DNA of 62,731 nt from Lachnospiraceae bacterium UBA7202 (GCA_002490705.1 DKUO01000011.1:1-62731), one strand, 5' to 3'. Shown: positions 45,461 through 54,144, counted from the first letter of the stretch. Numbers and translations are program-made. The notes: generated by a model from the sequence alone, not told the origin.

Positions 45461-46661
45461 TTTAGAGGGGTTTGTTGCGAAGTATGTAACTAAGAGAGAA
45501 AGAAGCCTGTTTTTGGATGACATCGAGAACAACCGACGGACGCTCGCCGATAAAATTTGCGGGAAATCTGTTCTTGTGATTGGAGGAGCCGGATCGATTG
45601 GGTCTTCGTTTGTGAAGGCGATTTTGCCTTTTAAGCCAGCATCTCTTGTTGTAGTGGATATCAATGAAAATGCGTTGGCCGAATTGACGAGGGATTTAAG
45701 GTCTACTAAGGGGCTGTATATTCCCGAAGATTATGTGCCATATCCGATGGATTATTCTATGCCGGTATTTGAAAAAATGTTTAGAAAACGAAAAGGGTTT
45801 GAAATTGTTGGAAACTTTTCGGCGCATAAGCACGTCAGGTCAGAAAAAGATATTTATTCGATTGAAGCGCTTTTACAAAATAATGTGCTGCATGCAAAAC
45901 GGTTGCTTGATCTTCTTGCAGAGATGCCGCCGGAAGAATACTTTTGTGTATCTACGGACAAGGCGGCGAACCCCGTAAATATTATGGGGGCGAGTAAACG
46001 GATTATGGAAGACCTTATTTTTTCCTATTCAGACAAGTTTCCTGTTAAAACGGCGCGGTTTGCCAATGTTGCATTTTCAAATGGATCGCTTCCCGATGGT
46101 TTCTTGAAAAGACTTCAAAAATTACAGCCGATCAGCGCACCTTCAGATGTCAAACGGTATTTTGTATCGCTTGAAGAAAGTGGACAGATTTGTTTGCTTT
46201 CATGTATGCTTGGCAAAAACAGAGAGATATTTTTCCCACAGCTTGAAAAGGCACAAATGATGACATTTGATCAAATTGCGACAGCATTTTTGCAAGAGCA
46301 AGGGTATGAAGTGTTAGAGTGTGCTTGTGATGCAGAGGCGTTAGAAGAGGCGAAAAAGTTACGCAGTGGGAGTCGCAGATATCCGGTCTGCTTTACAAAA
46401 GCAGATACTTCTGGGGAAAAAGCCTACGAAGAATTTTATACCGAGGAAGAAAAAATTTCGCTGAATCGGTTCCGAGCGCTTGGAGTTGTGGAAGGAAAGA
46501 GTATTCCTGAGCAGGGAAACATAGATAAACTTATGAATAATCTGCATTTGGCGTTTGATAGAACGGAGACGGAAAAGGAAGAAATAGTAGGCATTCTGGC
46601 AGGATATCTTTCCAATTTCCACCATATTGAGACAGGGCAATCACTAGACAATAGGATGTAA
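45453..46661 (+). CDS. FlaA1/CapD/LegB-type nucleotide-sugar 4,6-dehydratase
   Basis: 402 residues from ATG 45453 (GGGAGG before it; overlaps previous gene by 8 nt). Short-chain dehydrogenase fold: SVLVIGGAGSIGSSFVKAI, VVVDINENALAELTRDL, VSTDKAANPVNIMGASKRIME, ARFANVAFSNGS. Matches UDP/GDP-GlcNAc 4,6-dehydratases such as LegB, CapD and PglF, without the N-terminal membrane part. Expected to make the 4-keto-6-deoxy sugar used for legionaminic acid. An aminotransferase to use that product is not in the window. Confidence 0.85.
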   Translation: MFDLEGFVAKYVTKRERSLFLDDIENNRRTLADKICGKSVLVIGGAGSIGSSFVKAILPFKPASLVVVDINENALAELTRDLRSTKGLYIPEDYVPYPMDYSMPVFEKMFRKRKGFEIVGNFSAHKHVRSEKDIYSIEALLQNNVLHAKRLLDLLAEMPPEEYFCVSTDKAANPVNIMGASKRIMEDLIFSYSDKFPVKTARFANVAFSNGSLPDGFLKRLQKLQPISAPSDVKRYFVSLEESGQICLLSCMLGKNREIFFPQLEKAQMMTFDQIATAFLQEQGYEVLECACDAEALEEAKKLRSGSRRYPVCFTKADTSGEKAYEEFYTEEEKISLNRFRALGVVEGKSIPEQGNIDKLMNNLHLAFDRTETEKEEIVGILAGYLSNFHHIETGQSLDNRM

Positions 46662-46663
46662 TT

Positions 46664-47878
46664 ATGGAAAAAATAGCAATTGTAACTTCAACGAGGGCAG
46701 AGTTTGGCTTATTATCGCCAGTGATTATTGCATTAAGGGCATATGAAAGCAATGACTTGAAAGTAGAACTTCTTGTCACTGGAACGCATTTATCAAATGA
46801 ATATGGTTTGACGAAAGACGAGATAGAGCACAGCGGATTACGGATTGATAAAGAAATATACGTTAGCGTCAATTCTAAGCAGGAAACGGACATATCCCGA
46901 AATCAGGCAGATGTGTTAATAAAGTTTACAGAAGTATTTTGCAAAGAACAATATAGCGGCGTAGTAATTTTGGGGGACAGATATGAAATGCTTGCCGTTG
47001 CAATAGCAGCGGGAAATACGCAGATACCCATTTTTCACCTGTGCGGAGGGGATACGACAGAAGGGGCGGCTGATGAATGGATTCGTCATTCTATCAGCAA
47101 AATGAGTTATTTACATTTTGTAACGAATCAGGAAAGTTACCGACGGGTTTTACAGATGGGAGAGAACCCGGGGAGAATATTTAATTATGGATCGACGAGT
47201 ATCGATAATATTTTGCATAGCGCTACGATGTCGAAATGGGAAGCGTTGGAGAGTATAGAACTATCTGAATGCAGATATGCCATCGGGACGTATCATCCGG
47301 TTACTTTGGAGAGTAGGGATGTTGAAAAAAAGATTAGGGAATTTTTGGAGGCAGTCAAGAATTTTCCAGAAATAGAGTTTATTGTGACGAAGTCAAATGC
47401 AGATATAGGAGGAATGTGTATCAATAATCTTTTGGATTTAGCAGAAAAAGAAATAGGTAACTTGCATGTGTTCTCTTCGCTGGGGATGGTTAGGTATCTT
47501 TCCTTGATGAGACATGCTGAGTTTGTGATAGGCAATTCATCAAGCGGTATTATAGAAGCGCCGACATTCGGAATACCTACAGTCAATATAGGGGATAGAC
47601 AAAGAGGAAGACTACAGACAGGGAGCATCATAAATTGTGAGTCGGACAGGCAAAGTATCAGCGTCGCAATCAGAAAAGCATTGGATGAAGAATTTAGGAT
47701 GTTATGTAAAAACGTGAAAAACCCGTATGGTGACGGGCGCGCAGCGAGTCGGATCGCAGAAAAGATCGTGGAAACTGTTGAGGGAAAACAAATCAGCTTA
47801 AAGAAAAAATTTTATGATTTAGATGTGTCGAATAATGGTAGTTGTTTGAACGAATGGACTTTGGAGGAGAAGTGTTGA
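46664..47878 (+). CDS. neuC: NeuC/LegG-type hydrolysing 2-epimerase
   Basis: 404 residues. IAIVTSTRAEFGLLSPV, LVTGTHLSNEYG, VVILGDRYEMLAVA, HLCGGDTTEGAADEWIRHSISKMS, YGSTSID, YHPVTLE, FVIGNSSSGIIEAPTFGIPTVNIGDRQRGR: the full pattern of the hydrolysing UDP/GDP-sugar 2-epimerases. Releases the ManNAc-type sugar consumed by NeuB. About 20 residues longer at the C-terminus than typical. The next gene's start sits in its stop codon. Confidence 0.94.
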   Translation: MEKIAIVTSTRAEFGLLSPVIIALRAYESNDLKVELLVTGTHLSNEYGLTKDEIEHSGLRIDKEIYVSVNSKQETDISRNQADVLIKFTEVFCKEQYSGVVILGDRYEMLAVAIAAGNTQIPIFHLCGGDTTEGAADEWIRHSISKMSYLHFVTNQESYRRVLQMGENPGRIFNYGSTSIDNILHSATMSKWEALESIELSECRYAIGTYHPVTLESRDVEKKIREFLEAVKNFPEIEFIVTKSNADIGGMCINNLLDLAEKEIGNLHVFSSLGMVRYLSLMRHAEFVIGNSSSGIIEAPTFGIPTVNIGDRQRGRLQTGSIINCESDRQSISVAIRKALDEEFRMLCKNVKNPYGDGRAASRIAEKIVETVEGKQISLKKKFYDLDVSNNGSCLNEWTLEEKC

Positions 47879-48813
47879 AAGAGTTAAAGGTGTGTTTTAT
47901 TGGCATTGGCTCCATTGCGAAGCGGCATATTAAAAATTTGGAAAAGATATGCCGTCAGGATGGAATTCGCTTGACGATTGACGCGGTAAGAAGAAAAAAG
48001 TGCGGAGATGAAGATGAAAAAATACGGACAGTATATACCGCAATAGATCAGCTACAGGATATGTATGATGTTATTTTTATTACGAATCCTACGAATTGCC
48101 ATATGGAGAGCCTGAAGAAGGCAGAAGCGTATGGAAGAAGCTTTTTCATTGAGAAACCTTTGGCGGCGGCAGACCAAATTGGAGAAGCAGAGGTCTATAA
48201 AGAGGAGGAAGGGAAACTTTATTATGTGGCGTGCCCGTTAAGATATAACGCTGTAATTCAATATATAAAAGACAAGGTAAAACCAGAGAAAGTGATATCG
48301 GTTAGAAGTATTTCATCAAGCTATTTACCCGAATGGAGAGCAGGAGTGGATTATAGGAGTACCTATAGTGCACACAGTAGCATGGGTGGCGGTGTCTCGG
48401 TTGATTTGATCCATGAGTGGGATTATTTGACATATCTTTTTGGAAAGCCAATTGAGATAAAGAGTTTTCAGGGGAGAAAGTCCGCGTTGGAAATAGACAG
48501 CGAGGATTATGCCATTTATATAGCGGAGTATTCAGATAAAGTGGTGGAATTGCATTTGGATTATTTTGGCAGGAAAACAATAAGGGAAATCACTTTATTT
48601 ACCGGGGAGGAGACGATAGTCGGAGATATTGCGAATCATGCGATTACTTATTTAAAGCGGGGAGAAACGATTACGTTTTGCGAGGAAAGAGATGATTATC
48701 AGATTCGGGAGTTAAGGCATTTTCTGAATATGTTAAGAGGAGAGAATGAACCGGAATATGGACTGAGACATGCCATAGAGGTTTTGAAAATATCACAGGG
48801 GGTGTTGGCGTGA
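47875..48813 (+). CDS. Gfo/Idh/MocA-family sugar oxidoreductase 2
   Basis: 312 residues. LKVCFIGIGSIAKRHIKNL nucleotide-binding loop, FITNPTNCHMESLKKAEAYGRSFFIEKPLA with the standard EKP motif (unlike the first oxidoreductase), and GGGVSVDLIHEWDYLTYLFG. Start taken as TTG 47875, spaced 7 nt from GGAGG and overlapping the neuC stop; GTG 47872 is an alternative. Reaction in the pathway unknown, possibly PtmF/PtmA-like. Confidence 0.85.
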   Translation: MKELKVCFIGIGSIAKRHIKNLEKICRQDGIRLTIDAVRRKKCGDEDEKIRTVYTAIDQLQDMYDVIFITNPTNCHMESLKKAEAYGRSFFIEKPLAAADQIGEAEVYKEEEGKLYYVACPLRYNAVIQYIKDKVKPEKVISVRSISSSYLPEWRAGVDYRSTYSAHSSMGGGVSVDLIHEWDYLTYLFGKPIEIKSFQGRKSALEIDSEDYAIYIAEYSDKVVELHLDYFGRKTIREITLFTGEETIVGDIANHAITYLKRGETITFCEERDDYQIRELRHFLNMLRGENEPEYGLRHAIEVLKISQGVLA

Positions 48814-49580
48814 AAATATTGTTTACTATATGTGGAAGGGCAGGATCGAAGGGAATCAAGAATAAGAATATACGCCCATTTTGCGGGAAACTGCTTCCTT
48901 ACTATAGTATTTCTGCAATTGATCTGTTTTTGAAACAGAAAAATAATGTCACAATGTATGACATTGCGGTCAATACGGATAGTAGAGAATTGATTGAGAT
49001 AATAAACGATAATGGAATGAGACCTGTAGATATTTTGGAAAGGACTCCGGAACTTAGCGGAGATTTGGTCGGGAAAATTGCTGTTATTTTGGATAGTTTG
49101 ACGCGGATGGAGCAAAAAAAGCAGGTGAACTATGACATGGTAATCGATTTCGATCTTACTTCACCGCTAAGGACGGTTGAAGATGTGAATAATCTGGTGA
49201 AAGTTCACCTGCAAAAGGGAGCAGATGTAACGACTTCTGTGGCATCAGCGAGAAGAAATCCGTTTTTTAATCAGGTCAAGAAGACCGAAAAAGGTTACAA
49301 AAAAGTAATAGAATCTGATTATACAGCAAGGCAGCAGGCACCGGAAATTTTTGATATGAATGCTTCATTGTATGCATATAATCCGGATTATTTAAAAAGC
49401 GGAAAAGGAGTGCTTGATGGGTATGTAGAATGTATTGAGATGTATGATACAGGAATTTTGGATCTTGATCATGAGAATGATTTTGAACTGATGGAAGTGA
49501 TCGCAAGGCATTTATTTGAAACAAATACAGCTTTTGCAGAGATATATAAAAATATTTCAAAGGGAAAGAAAGATTGTTAA
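48810..49580 (+). CDS. neuA: CMP-nonulosonic acid synthetase (NeuA/LegF-like)
   Basis: 256 residues. Activates the nonulosonic acid with CTP. ICGRAGSKGIKNKNIRPFCGKLLPYYSI is the CTP-binding start (family R-x-G-S-K-G-x-x-x-K-N), VNTDSREL, DFDLTSPLRTVEDV, TTSVASARRNPFF, FDMNASLYAYNPDYL and the C-terminal Asp in ILDLDHENDFELME. GTG start overlaps the previous gene by 4 nt. Last biosynthetic gene of the AT-rich part. Confidence 0.93.
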   Translation: MKILFTICGRAGSKGIKNKNIRPFCGKLLPYYSISAIDLFLKQKNNVTMYDIAVNTDSRELIEIINDNGMRPVDILERTPELSGDLVGKIAVILDSLTRMEQKKQVNYDMVIDFDLTSPLRTVEDVNNLVKVHLQKGADVTTSVASARRNPFFNQVKKTEKGYKKVIESDYTARQQAPEIFDMNASLYAYNPDYLKSGKGVLDGYVECIEMYDTGILDLDHENDFELMEVIARHLFETNTAFAEIYKNISKGKKDC

Positions 49581-49592
49581 GAAGGAAAAAAG

Positions 49593-49964
49593 ATGAAGAA
49601 GATATACATAGCGGGTGCCCATTCCAGAGGCAGGACATTACGTGTCTATCTGGAATATCTTTATTCTGATGTGAAGGTGGAGGCCTTTCTGGTCGACGAT
49701 ATGTCTGAAAATACGGAAACGGTTGACGGTCTGCCGGTGCGGTTGATCGGGCAGGGGTTACATACGGAATATCCGGTCTATCTGGGGATGCGCGGAGATA
49801 ATCACAAAAAGGTTTCCGGAGAACTGCGGGCTGCGGGGATGAAGGAGATTATTCCGGTGACGGTGGAATTGGATATGCGGCTTAGAAATGCCTATGTCCG
49901 CAGGTGTGCCGAGGATCAGGGCAGGACATTCTGTATCATTGATGAATTGAAAGCGGGAGAATAA
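49593..49964 (+). CDS. Small Rossmann-like domain protein
   Basis: 123 residues. KKIYIAGAHSRGRTLRVYLEYLY and VEAFLVDD form a single nucleotide-binding-like domain similar to the ones attached to larger glycosyltransferases in this operon. Here it is free-standing and lies 3 nt before the DUF4422 gene, perhaps acting with it. GC content rises again from this gene on. Confidence 0.6.
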   Translation: MKKIYIAGAHSRGRTLRVYLEYLYSDVKVEAFLVDDMSENTETVDGLPVRLIGQGLHTEYPVYLGMRGDNHKKVSGELRAAGMKEIIPVTVELDMRLRNAYVRRCAEDQGRTFCIIDELKAGE

Positions 49965-49967
49965 CAA

Positions 49968-50666
49968 ATGAAGGGGAAGAGGGCCAGAATTTATGTGGCA
50001 AGCTCCGTTTATGATAAGCCGCTGCAGGACAGTTATTGCTTTATAAAGGAAGAAACTGTATTACAAGTGGGGGCGGCTCTGACAGAGGAACGGATATCGC
50101 CGGAGGCGGTTACAGATTGTGACGGGGAAAATATTTCTGAAAAAAACAGACAGTTCTGCGAGCTTACGGGGCTTTACTGGATCTGGAAAAATGCGCGTGA
50201 GGATTATGCGGGGTTAGTGCATTACAGGCGGCATTTCCTTCTGCCTGATAATTGGCTGGAACGGATGGCTGTCAATCAGGTAGACGTTATTTTGCCGGTG
50301 CCGCTGTATGTTGCGCCGAGTATCGCGGGAAACTATAAGGAGAGACATATCGCGTCAGACTGGGAATACTTGATGGGATATTTTAAAACGGAAATTCCGG
50401 AAGAATATGAAAGGGCAGCACAATTCTTTGATGGAAATCTGTATTCGCCCTGCAATATGCTGATTGCGCGGAAAGAGGTATTGGACCAGCTCTGTGAGTG
50501 GCTGTTTCCCATTCTCTTTGCGGTGGCGGAGCACGGGGGAGAGAAGGAGGACGCCTATTTGAACCGTTATCCGGGTTTTATCTCAGAGCGCCTGATTACT
50601 TATTTTTTTGAGACGCAACGGGAGAAATACCGGGTGGTGTATGCAAATAAGAATTTTTTAAGGTAA
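49968..50666 (+). CDS. DUF4422 glycosyltransferase-like protein
   Basis: 232 residues. IYVASSVYDKPLQ, NISEKNRQFCELTGLYWIWKNAREDYAGLVHYRRHF and NMLIARKEVLDQLCEWLFPILF are hallmarks of DUF4422, found in capsule and exopolysaccharide clusters and held to be a GT-A-like transferase. Last gene of the 18-kb operon. No strong terminator was found after it. Confidence 0.85.
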   Translation: MKGKRARIYVASSVYDKPLQDSYCFIKEETVLQVGAALTEERISPEAVTDCDGENISEKNRQFCELTGLYWIWKNAREDYAGLVHYRRHFLLPDNWLERMAVNQVDVILPVPLYVAPSIAGNYKERHIASDWEYLMGYFKTEIPEEYERAAQFFDGNLYSPCNMLIARKEVLDQLCEWLFPILFAVAEHGGEKEDAYLNRYPGFISERLITYFFETQREKYRVVYANKNFLR

Positions 50667-50776
50667 TAAGTTTAGTACCTTGAAAATTTCATACTTGATA
50701 TGAGGTCTGGTGAGAAACAGGAGAATGAATGATTTGGATAAACGATAAAACGTTCACTATATTTTCGCAAATTGCC

Positions 50777-50805
50777 TTGACACCTTTCTGAGAAACAGAT
50801 AGAAT
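50777..50805 (+). promoter_or_regulatory. Sigma-A-type promoter with long leader for the Rpn nuclease gene
   Basis: Perfect TTGACA (50777-50782), 17-bp spacer, TAGAAT (50800-50805). The predicted leader is about 155 nt and contains a short GACAG/CTGTC hairpin followed by GGATTTTT near 50850, which could be a weak attenuator. Rest of 50667-50967 shows nothing else. Confidence 0.6.
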
Positions 50806-50967
50806 AAACTCATCAGAGAAATTCTAACAGATGTGCATTCCGCACGTTCATGACAGTTCCTGTCGGATTTTTCTAACACAAGGACAACAGAAGAAACGGC
50901 GGAAAGGGAAACGCGCATCTGTGGATGGCATGCTTTTCTTCTTGCCGGAGTATAGGAGGGAGAAAGT

Positions 50968-51879
50968 ATGACAACAATACCTACAGCAAAGCCACAGTGT
51001 AATGTAAAGGACAGACTGTTCCGATTCTTGTTTGCCAATGACAGAGAGGCTCTTTTGGAACTGTACAATGCGCTGAACGGAACTGATTACGAAGATGCAT
51101 CGCAGCTGAAAATTGTGACGATCGAGAGCGCGGTCTATGTGGTGATGAAAAATGATCTTGCCTTTGTACTGGCGGGGACACTGAGTATGTATGAACATCA
51201 GAGTACCTACAGCCCGAATTTACCCGTCCGGTTTCTGATTTATCTGGCACAGGAGTACCAGATGGTGATCGAGGAGGCGGAGAAGAGCCTATACGGGACA
51301 GGCCGGATCAGCCTTCCCACACCCCAGTGTGTGGTGTTTTATAACGGGACGAAAGAGATGCCGGAGGAACAGACGCTCAGGCTGTCGGATGCCTTTGAGA
51401 ATAGGGAAGTCCAAGGGGATGTGGAGCTGACGGTGCGGATGCTCAATATCAACCATGGGCATAACCGCCTGCTAATAGAAAAGTGCAGGACGTTAGAGAA
51501 GTATGCTGAGTTTGTGAGCATAACAAGGGCATATATGCGTGAAAGGAAACAACCGGAAGAAGCATTGGCGGAAGCTGTGGATTACTGTATAGAAAACGGG
51601 ATTCTTGAGGAGTTTTTAAGAAAAAACCGTGCGGAGGTGCTTGGCATGTTGTTGGAAGAGTTTGATGTGAAGAAATATGAGAGGACGCTAAGAAGCGAGG
51701 GGCGGGAGGAAGGCCGCGAAGAAGGAAGAGAAGAAGGCCGTGAGGAAGGTATCCGGTTCACGTTGGAGATCCTGAAGGAATCGAATTTCCCCAGAGAGTA
51801 TGCACAAAAGAAGCTACAGGAAAAGTATTCCCTGTCAGAAAGGGAGTCTGAACAGAAACTTACGCAGTATTGGAAGTAA
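50968..51879 (+). CDS. Rpn/PD-(D/E)XK family nuclease-like protein
   Basis: 303 residues of the Rpn (recombination-promoting nuclease, Transposase_31-like) family common in Clostridia. N-terminal CNVKDRLFRFLFANDREALLELYNALNGTDY, active-site-like KNDLAFVLAGTLSMYEHQSTYSPNLPVRFLIY (Asp, then E-x-Q). A helical C-terminal part carries a charged EGREEGREEG repeat (about 245-262), usual for this group, and ends in a small helical hairpin. Members promote RecA-independent recombination or cut DNA; cellular role unclear. AGGAGGGAG precedes the ATG; own promoter and terminator. Confidence 0.88.
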   Translation: MTTIPTAKPQCNVKDRLFRFLFANDREALLELYNALNGTDYEDASQLKIVTIESAVYVVMKNDLAFVLAGTLSMYEHQSTYSPNLPVRFLIYLAQEYQMVIEEAEKSLYGTGRISLPTPQCVVFYNGTKEMPEEQTLRLSDAFENREVQGDVELTVRMLNINHGHNRLLIEKCRTLEKYAEFVSITRAYMRERKQPEEALAEAVDYCIENGILEEFLRKNRAEVLGMLLEEFDVKKYERTLRSEGREEGREEGREEGREEGIRFTLEILKESNFPREYAQKKLQEKYSLSERESEQKLTQYWK

Positions 51880-51902
51880 AAGAAAATAAAATTGAATAAG
51901 AT

Positions 51903-51956
51903 AAAAGACCTGATATGAAGTATGGAATCTTTACTTGGTGTCAGGTCTTTTGTTGT
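51903..51956 (+). terminator. Rho-independent terminator after the Rpn gene
   Basis: Perfect 11-bp stem AAAAGACCTGA / TCAGGTCTTTT (51903-51913 with 51941-51951) with a 27-nt loop, followed by GTTGT. Confidence 0.7.
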
Positions 51957-52017
51957 GAAAAGCAAGGAAACTATACGGATCAATTAGATAAAACCCGGAA
52001 GAAAGGAAGAACTCAAA

Positions 52018-52680
52018 ATGGACTTTGAATTAAACGCATCTATGATGTGTGCCAACTACAGTAACTTGGAAAAAGAGGTAAGAGACCTGGAGGAGGGCGG
52101 CATCGACTCCTTCCACATTGATATCATGGACGGGCGTTATGTACCGAACTTTGCCATGTCCTTAAATGACATGGCCTACATAGCCTCTGCCACAAAGAAG
52201 CCGTTGGACGTGCACCTGATGATCGAGCACCCCAACAATAACATCCATATTTTTCTGGAAAAGCTACGCAAGGGCGATACGGTCTACATCCATCCGGAGG
52301 CGGAATACCACCCCTCCACCACTTTACAGAAGATCATCAACGCGGGCATGGTGCCGGGCATCGCGATCAACCCGGGAACCAGCATCGAGACGGTGATGGA
52401 AATGCTGGTGATCGTGAAGAAGGTGTTAGTCATGTCGGTGAACCCAGGCAATGCGGGCCAGATGTACCTTCCCTATGTGGGGAAAAAGATCACGAAGCTT
52501 CTGGCGATCAAGGACGAGATCAATTTTGAAATCTACTGGGATGGGGCCTGTGGCGCGGATAAGATCAGGCAGTATGCGCCCAGAGGGGTAAAGGGGTTTG
52601 TACTGGGCACCACATTGTTATTCGGCAAAGACGCATCCTACGGGGAGACGCTTAAGAATATCAGGGAACTGCATTTTTGA
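52018..52680 (+). CDS. rpe: Ribulose-phosphate 3-epimerase family protein
   Basis: 220 residues. TIM barrel with FHIDIMDGRYVPNFAMS, LDVHLMIEHP, GIAINPGTS and VMSVNPGNAGQMY (family MxVxPGFGGQ), DGACGADKI. The metal His/Asp residues (HIDIMDG, DVHLM, WDGAC) are in place. Interconverts ribulose 5-P and xylulose 5-P, or acts on a related sugar phosphate. The unusual NPGNAGQ loop and the nearby TarI-like cytidylyltransferase suggest a role in an activated sugar-alcohol or sugar phosphate pathway. Confidence 0.88.
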   Translation: MDFELNASMMCANYSNLEKEVRDLEEGGIDSFHIDIMDGRYVPNFAMSLNDMAYIASATKKPLDVHLMIEHPNNNIHIFLEKLRKGDTVYIHPEAEYHPSTTLQKIINAGMVPGIAINPGTSIETVMEMLVIVKKVLVMSVNPGNAGQMYLPYVGKKITKLLAIKDEINFEIYWDGACGADKIRQYAPRGVKGFVLGTTLLFGKDASYGETLKNIRELHF

Positions 52681-52695
52681 GGAAACAGGATTGTT

Positions 52696-53436
52696 ATGGG
52701 GGATACGGATATGGTGACAGCGCTTGTTTTGTCAGGCGGTACGGGGACACGGGTTGGCGGTGAAATCCCGAAACAATACATAGAGGTAAAAGGGTATCCG
52801 GTGATCGCTTATTGCCTGCGGACATTTCTCTTCCATGAGGAGATTGACGCCGTGCAGATCGTGGCGGAGGAAGCGTGGCGGGAGACGATCAGGAACTGCC
52901 TGGAACAGTTGCAGGAGGAAGCCCCAAAATCGGGAGGCCGGGGAAACAGCAAATTCCGCGGCTTTTCTGCACCGGGGAAAACGAGGCAGCTTTCCATTTT
53001 AAATGGATTGGAAGATATCAGAAAGTATGCGGGGGATTCGGATTACGTGCTGATTCATGATGCGGCAAGACCATTGGTGAGCGCCGGACAGATATCAGCC
53101 TGCATGGAAGCGGTGCGCGCCGGGTATGACGGGGCGCTGCCGGTTCTGCCCATGAAGGACACGGTATATCTGAGCGAAGACGGCAAGGCAGTTACTTCCC
53201 TGTTAGATAGGAAGAAAGTATTTGCGGGGCAGGCGCCGGAGATTTTTGCGCTGGGGAAGTATTATAGGGCGAATAAGGCGCTTCTGCCGGAGCGGATTTT
53301 AGGGATTAACGGTTCTACGGAGCCAGCGGTACTGGCGGGAATGGACATAACCATGATACCGGGGGATGAGGGAAACTTTAAGATTACGACGCTATCTGAT
53401 CTGGAGCGGTTTCGGGAGAGATATTTTGAACATTGA
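52696..53436 (+). CDS. IspD/TarI-type cytidylyltransferase
   Basis: 246 residues. ALVLSGGTGTRVGGEIPKQYIEVKGYPVIAYCL is the CTP-binding loop (IspD/TarI), IHDAARPLVSAGQI, LPVLPMKDTVY, and the end PGDEGNFKITTLSDLE (family GxxxNxKITxPxDL). Either MEP-pathway IspD or ribitol-5-P cytidylyltransferase TarI. The preceding epimerase produces pentulose phosphate, favouring a CDP-polyol role, but no TarJ reductase is present. ATG 52711 is an alternative start. 15 nt after rpe. Confidence 0.85.
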   Translation: MGDTDMVTALVLSGGTGTRVGGEIPKQYIEVKGYPVIAYCLRTFLFHEEIDAVQIVAEEAWRETIRNCLEQLQEEAPKSGGRGNSKFRGFSAPGKTRQLSILNGLEDIRKYAGDSDYVLIHDAARPLVSAGQISACMEAVRAGYDGALPVLPMKDTVYLSEDGKAVTSLLDRKKVFAGQAPEIFALGKYYRANKALLPERILGINGSTEPAVLAGMDITMIPGDEGNFKITTLSDLERFRERYFEH

Positions 53437-53439
53437 TAA

Positions 53440-53468
53440 TTGAATAAAACACGCGGAACGGTTATAAT
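53440..53468 (+). promoter_or_regulatory. Sigma-A-type promoter of the PIN toxin-antitoxin pair
   Basis: TTGAAT (53440-53445), 17-bp spacer, perfect TATAAT (53463-53468), directly after the cytidylyltransferase stop. Confidence 0.6.
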
Positions 53469-53501
53469 ATTTTTCAAAGAAGAAAAGAGGAGGTGCATCT
53501 C

Positions 53502-53747
53502 ATGTCTGGATTGCAGGAGCAGGCCGTTCAAATGATCGGCAGTTTATCAGATGATAATGTGAGCTTTTTGATAGAGATTATCCAAAGGCTTATGCCGAAC
53601 CGGGAGAGAAATGAAGATGAGGGGATGCAGGCGTTTCATAGACTAAGTGCGGCGAGAGAAGAGATAGGGCAGTATTTACCGGAAAACTTTGATCCGGATA
53701 AAGAGTTGGAGGAGGCACGCGCAGAACGGTATGGTAGTATTAATTGA
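53502..53747 (+). CDS. Putative antitoxin of the PIN pair
   Basis: 81 residues from ATG 53502 (GGAGGTG before it; the GTG at 53493 lies in that site). Helical N-terminus (LQEQAVQMIGSLSDDNVSFLIEIIQRL) and an acidic C-terminus (FDPDKELEEARAERYG), as expected of an antitoxin that wraps a PIN toxin. No DNA-binding motif recognised. Overlaps the toxin gene by 17 nt. The role is inferred from context. Confidence 0.65.
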   Translation: MSGLQEQAVQMIGSLSDDNVSFLIEIIQRLMPNRERNEDEGMQAFHRLSAAREEIGQYLPENFDPDKELEEARAERYGSIN

Positions 53748-54144
53748 TACAAATGTTATCATTGATTTCCTTTTGAAAAGAGAACCGTTTAGTGAATCGG
53801 CGGCGGAAATTCTCCAAAAATGTGCGGCTAAAGAGCTTGTTGGGTATTTGGCTTTTCATTCAATTCCTAACATTTGGTATATTTTACGAAAAGTTCCAGA
53901 GGGTAAAAGAAGAGGATGGCTAAGAGATATATGCAGTGTCCTTTTTGTAACAGGTGCCAGTCATGAGGAAGTGCTTAGAGCAATTGAAAATGAAGAGTTT
54001 GGTGATTTTGAGGATTGCTTACAGGATAGGTGCGCTAAGAGCAAAGGCGCACGATATATTATTACAAGAAACGTAAAAGATTTCGATGGATCAGAAATTC
54101 AGGCGGTTTCCCCGCAAGAGTTTCTTGACATTATCAGGAGTTAA
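53731..54144 (+). CDS. PIN-domain (VapC-like) ribonuclease toxin
   Basis: 137 residues. VVLIDTNVIIDFLLKREPFSESAAEIL gives the first acid pair; FGDFEDCLQDRCAKSKGARYIITRNVKDF holds the later conserved acids of the PIN active site. Start ATG 53731 lies inside the antitoxin end. Expected Mg-dependent RNase that cuts tRNA or rRNA when not bound by its partner. Followed by a strong terminator. Confidence 0.88.
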   Translation: MVVLIDTNVIIDFLLKREPFSESAAEILQKCAAKELVGYLAFHSIPNIWYILRKVPEGKRRGWLRDICSVLFVTGASHEEVLRAIENEEFGDFEDCLQDRCAKSKGARYIITRNVKDFDGSEIQAVSPQEFLDIIRS

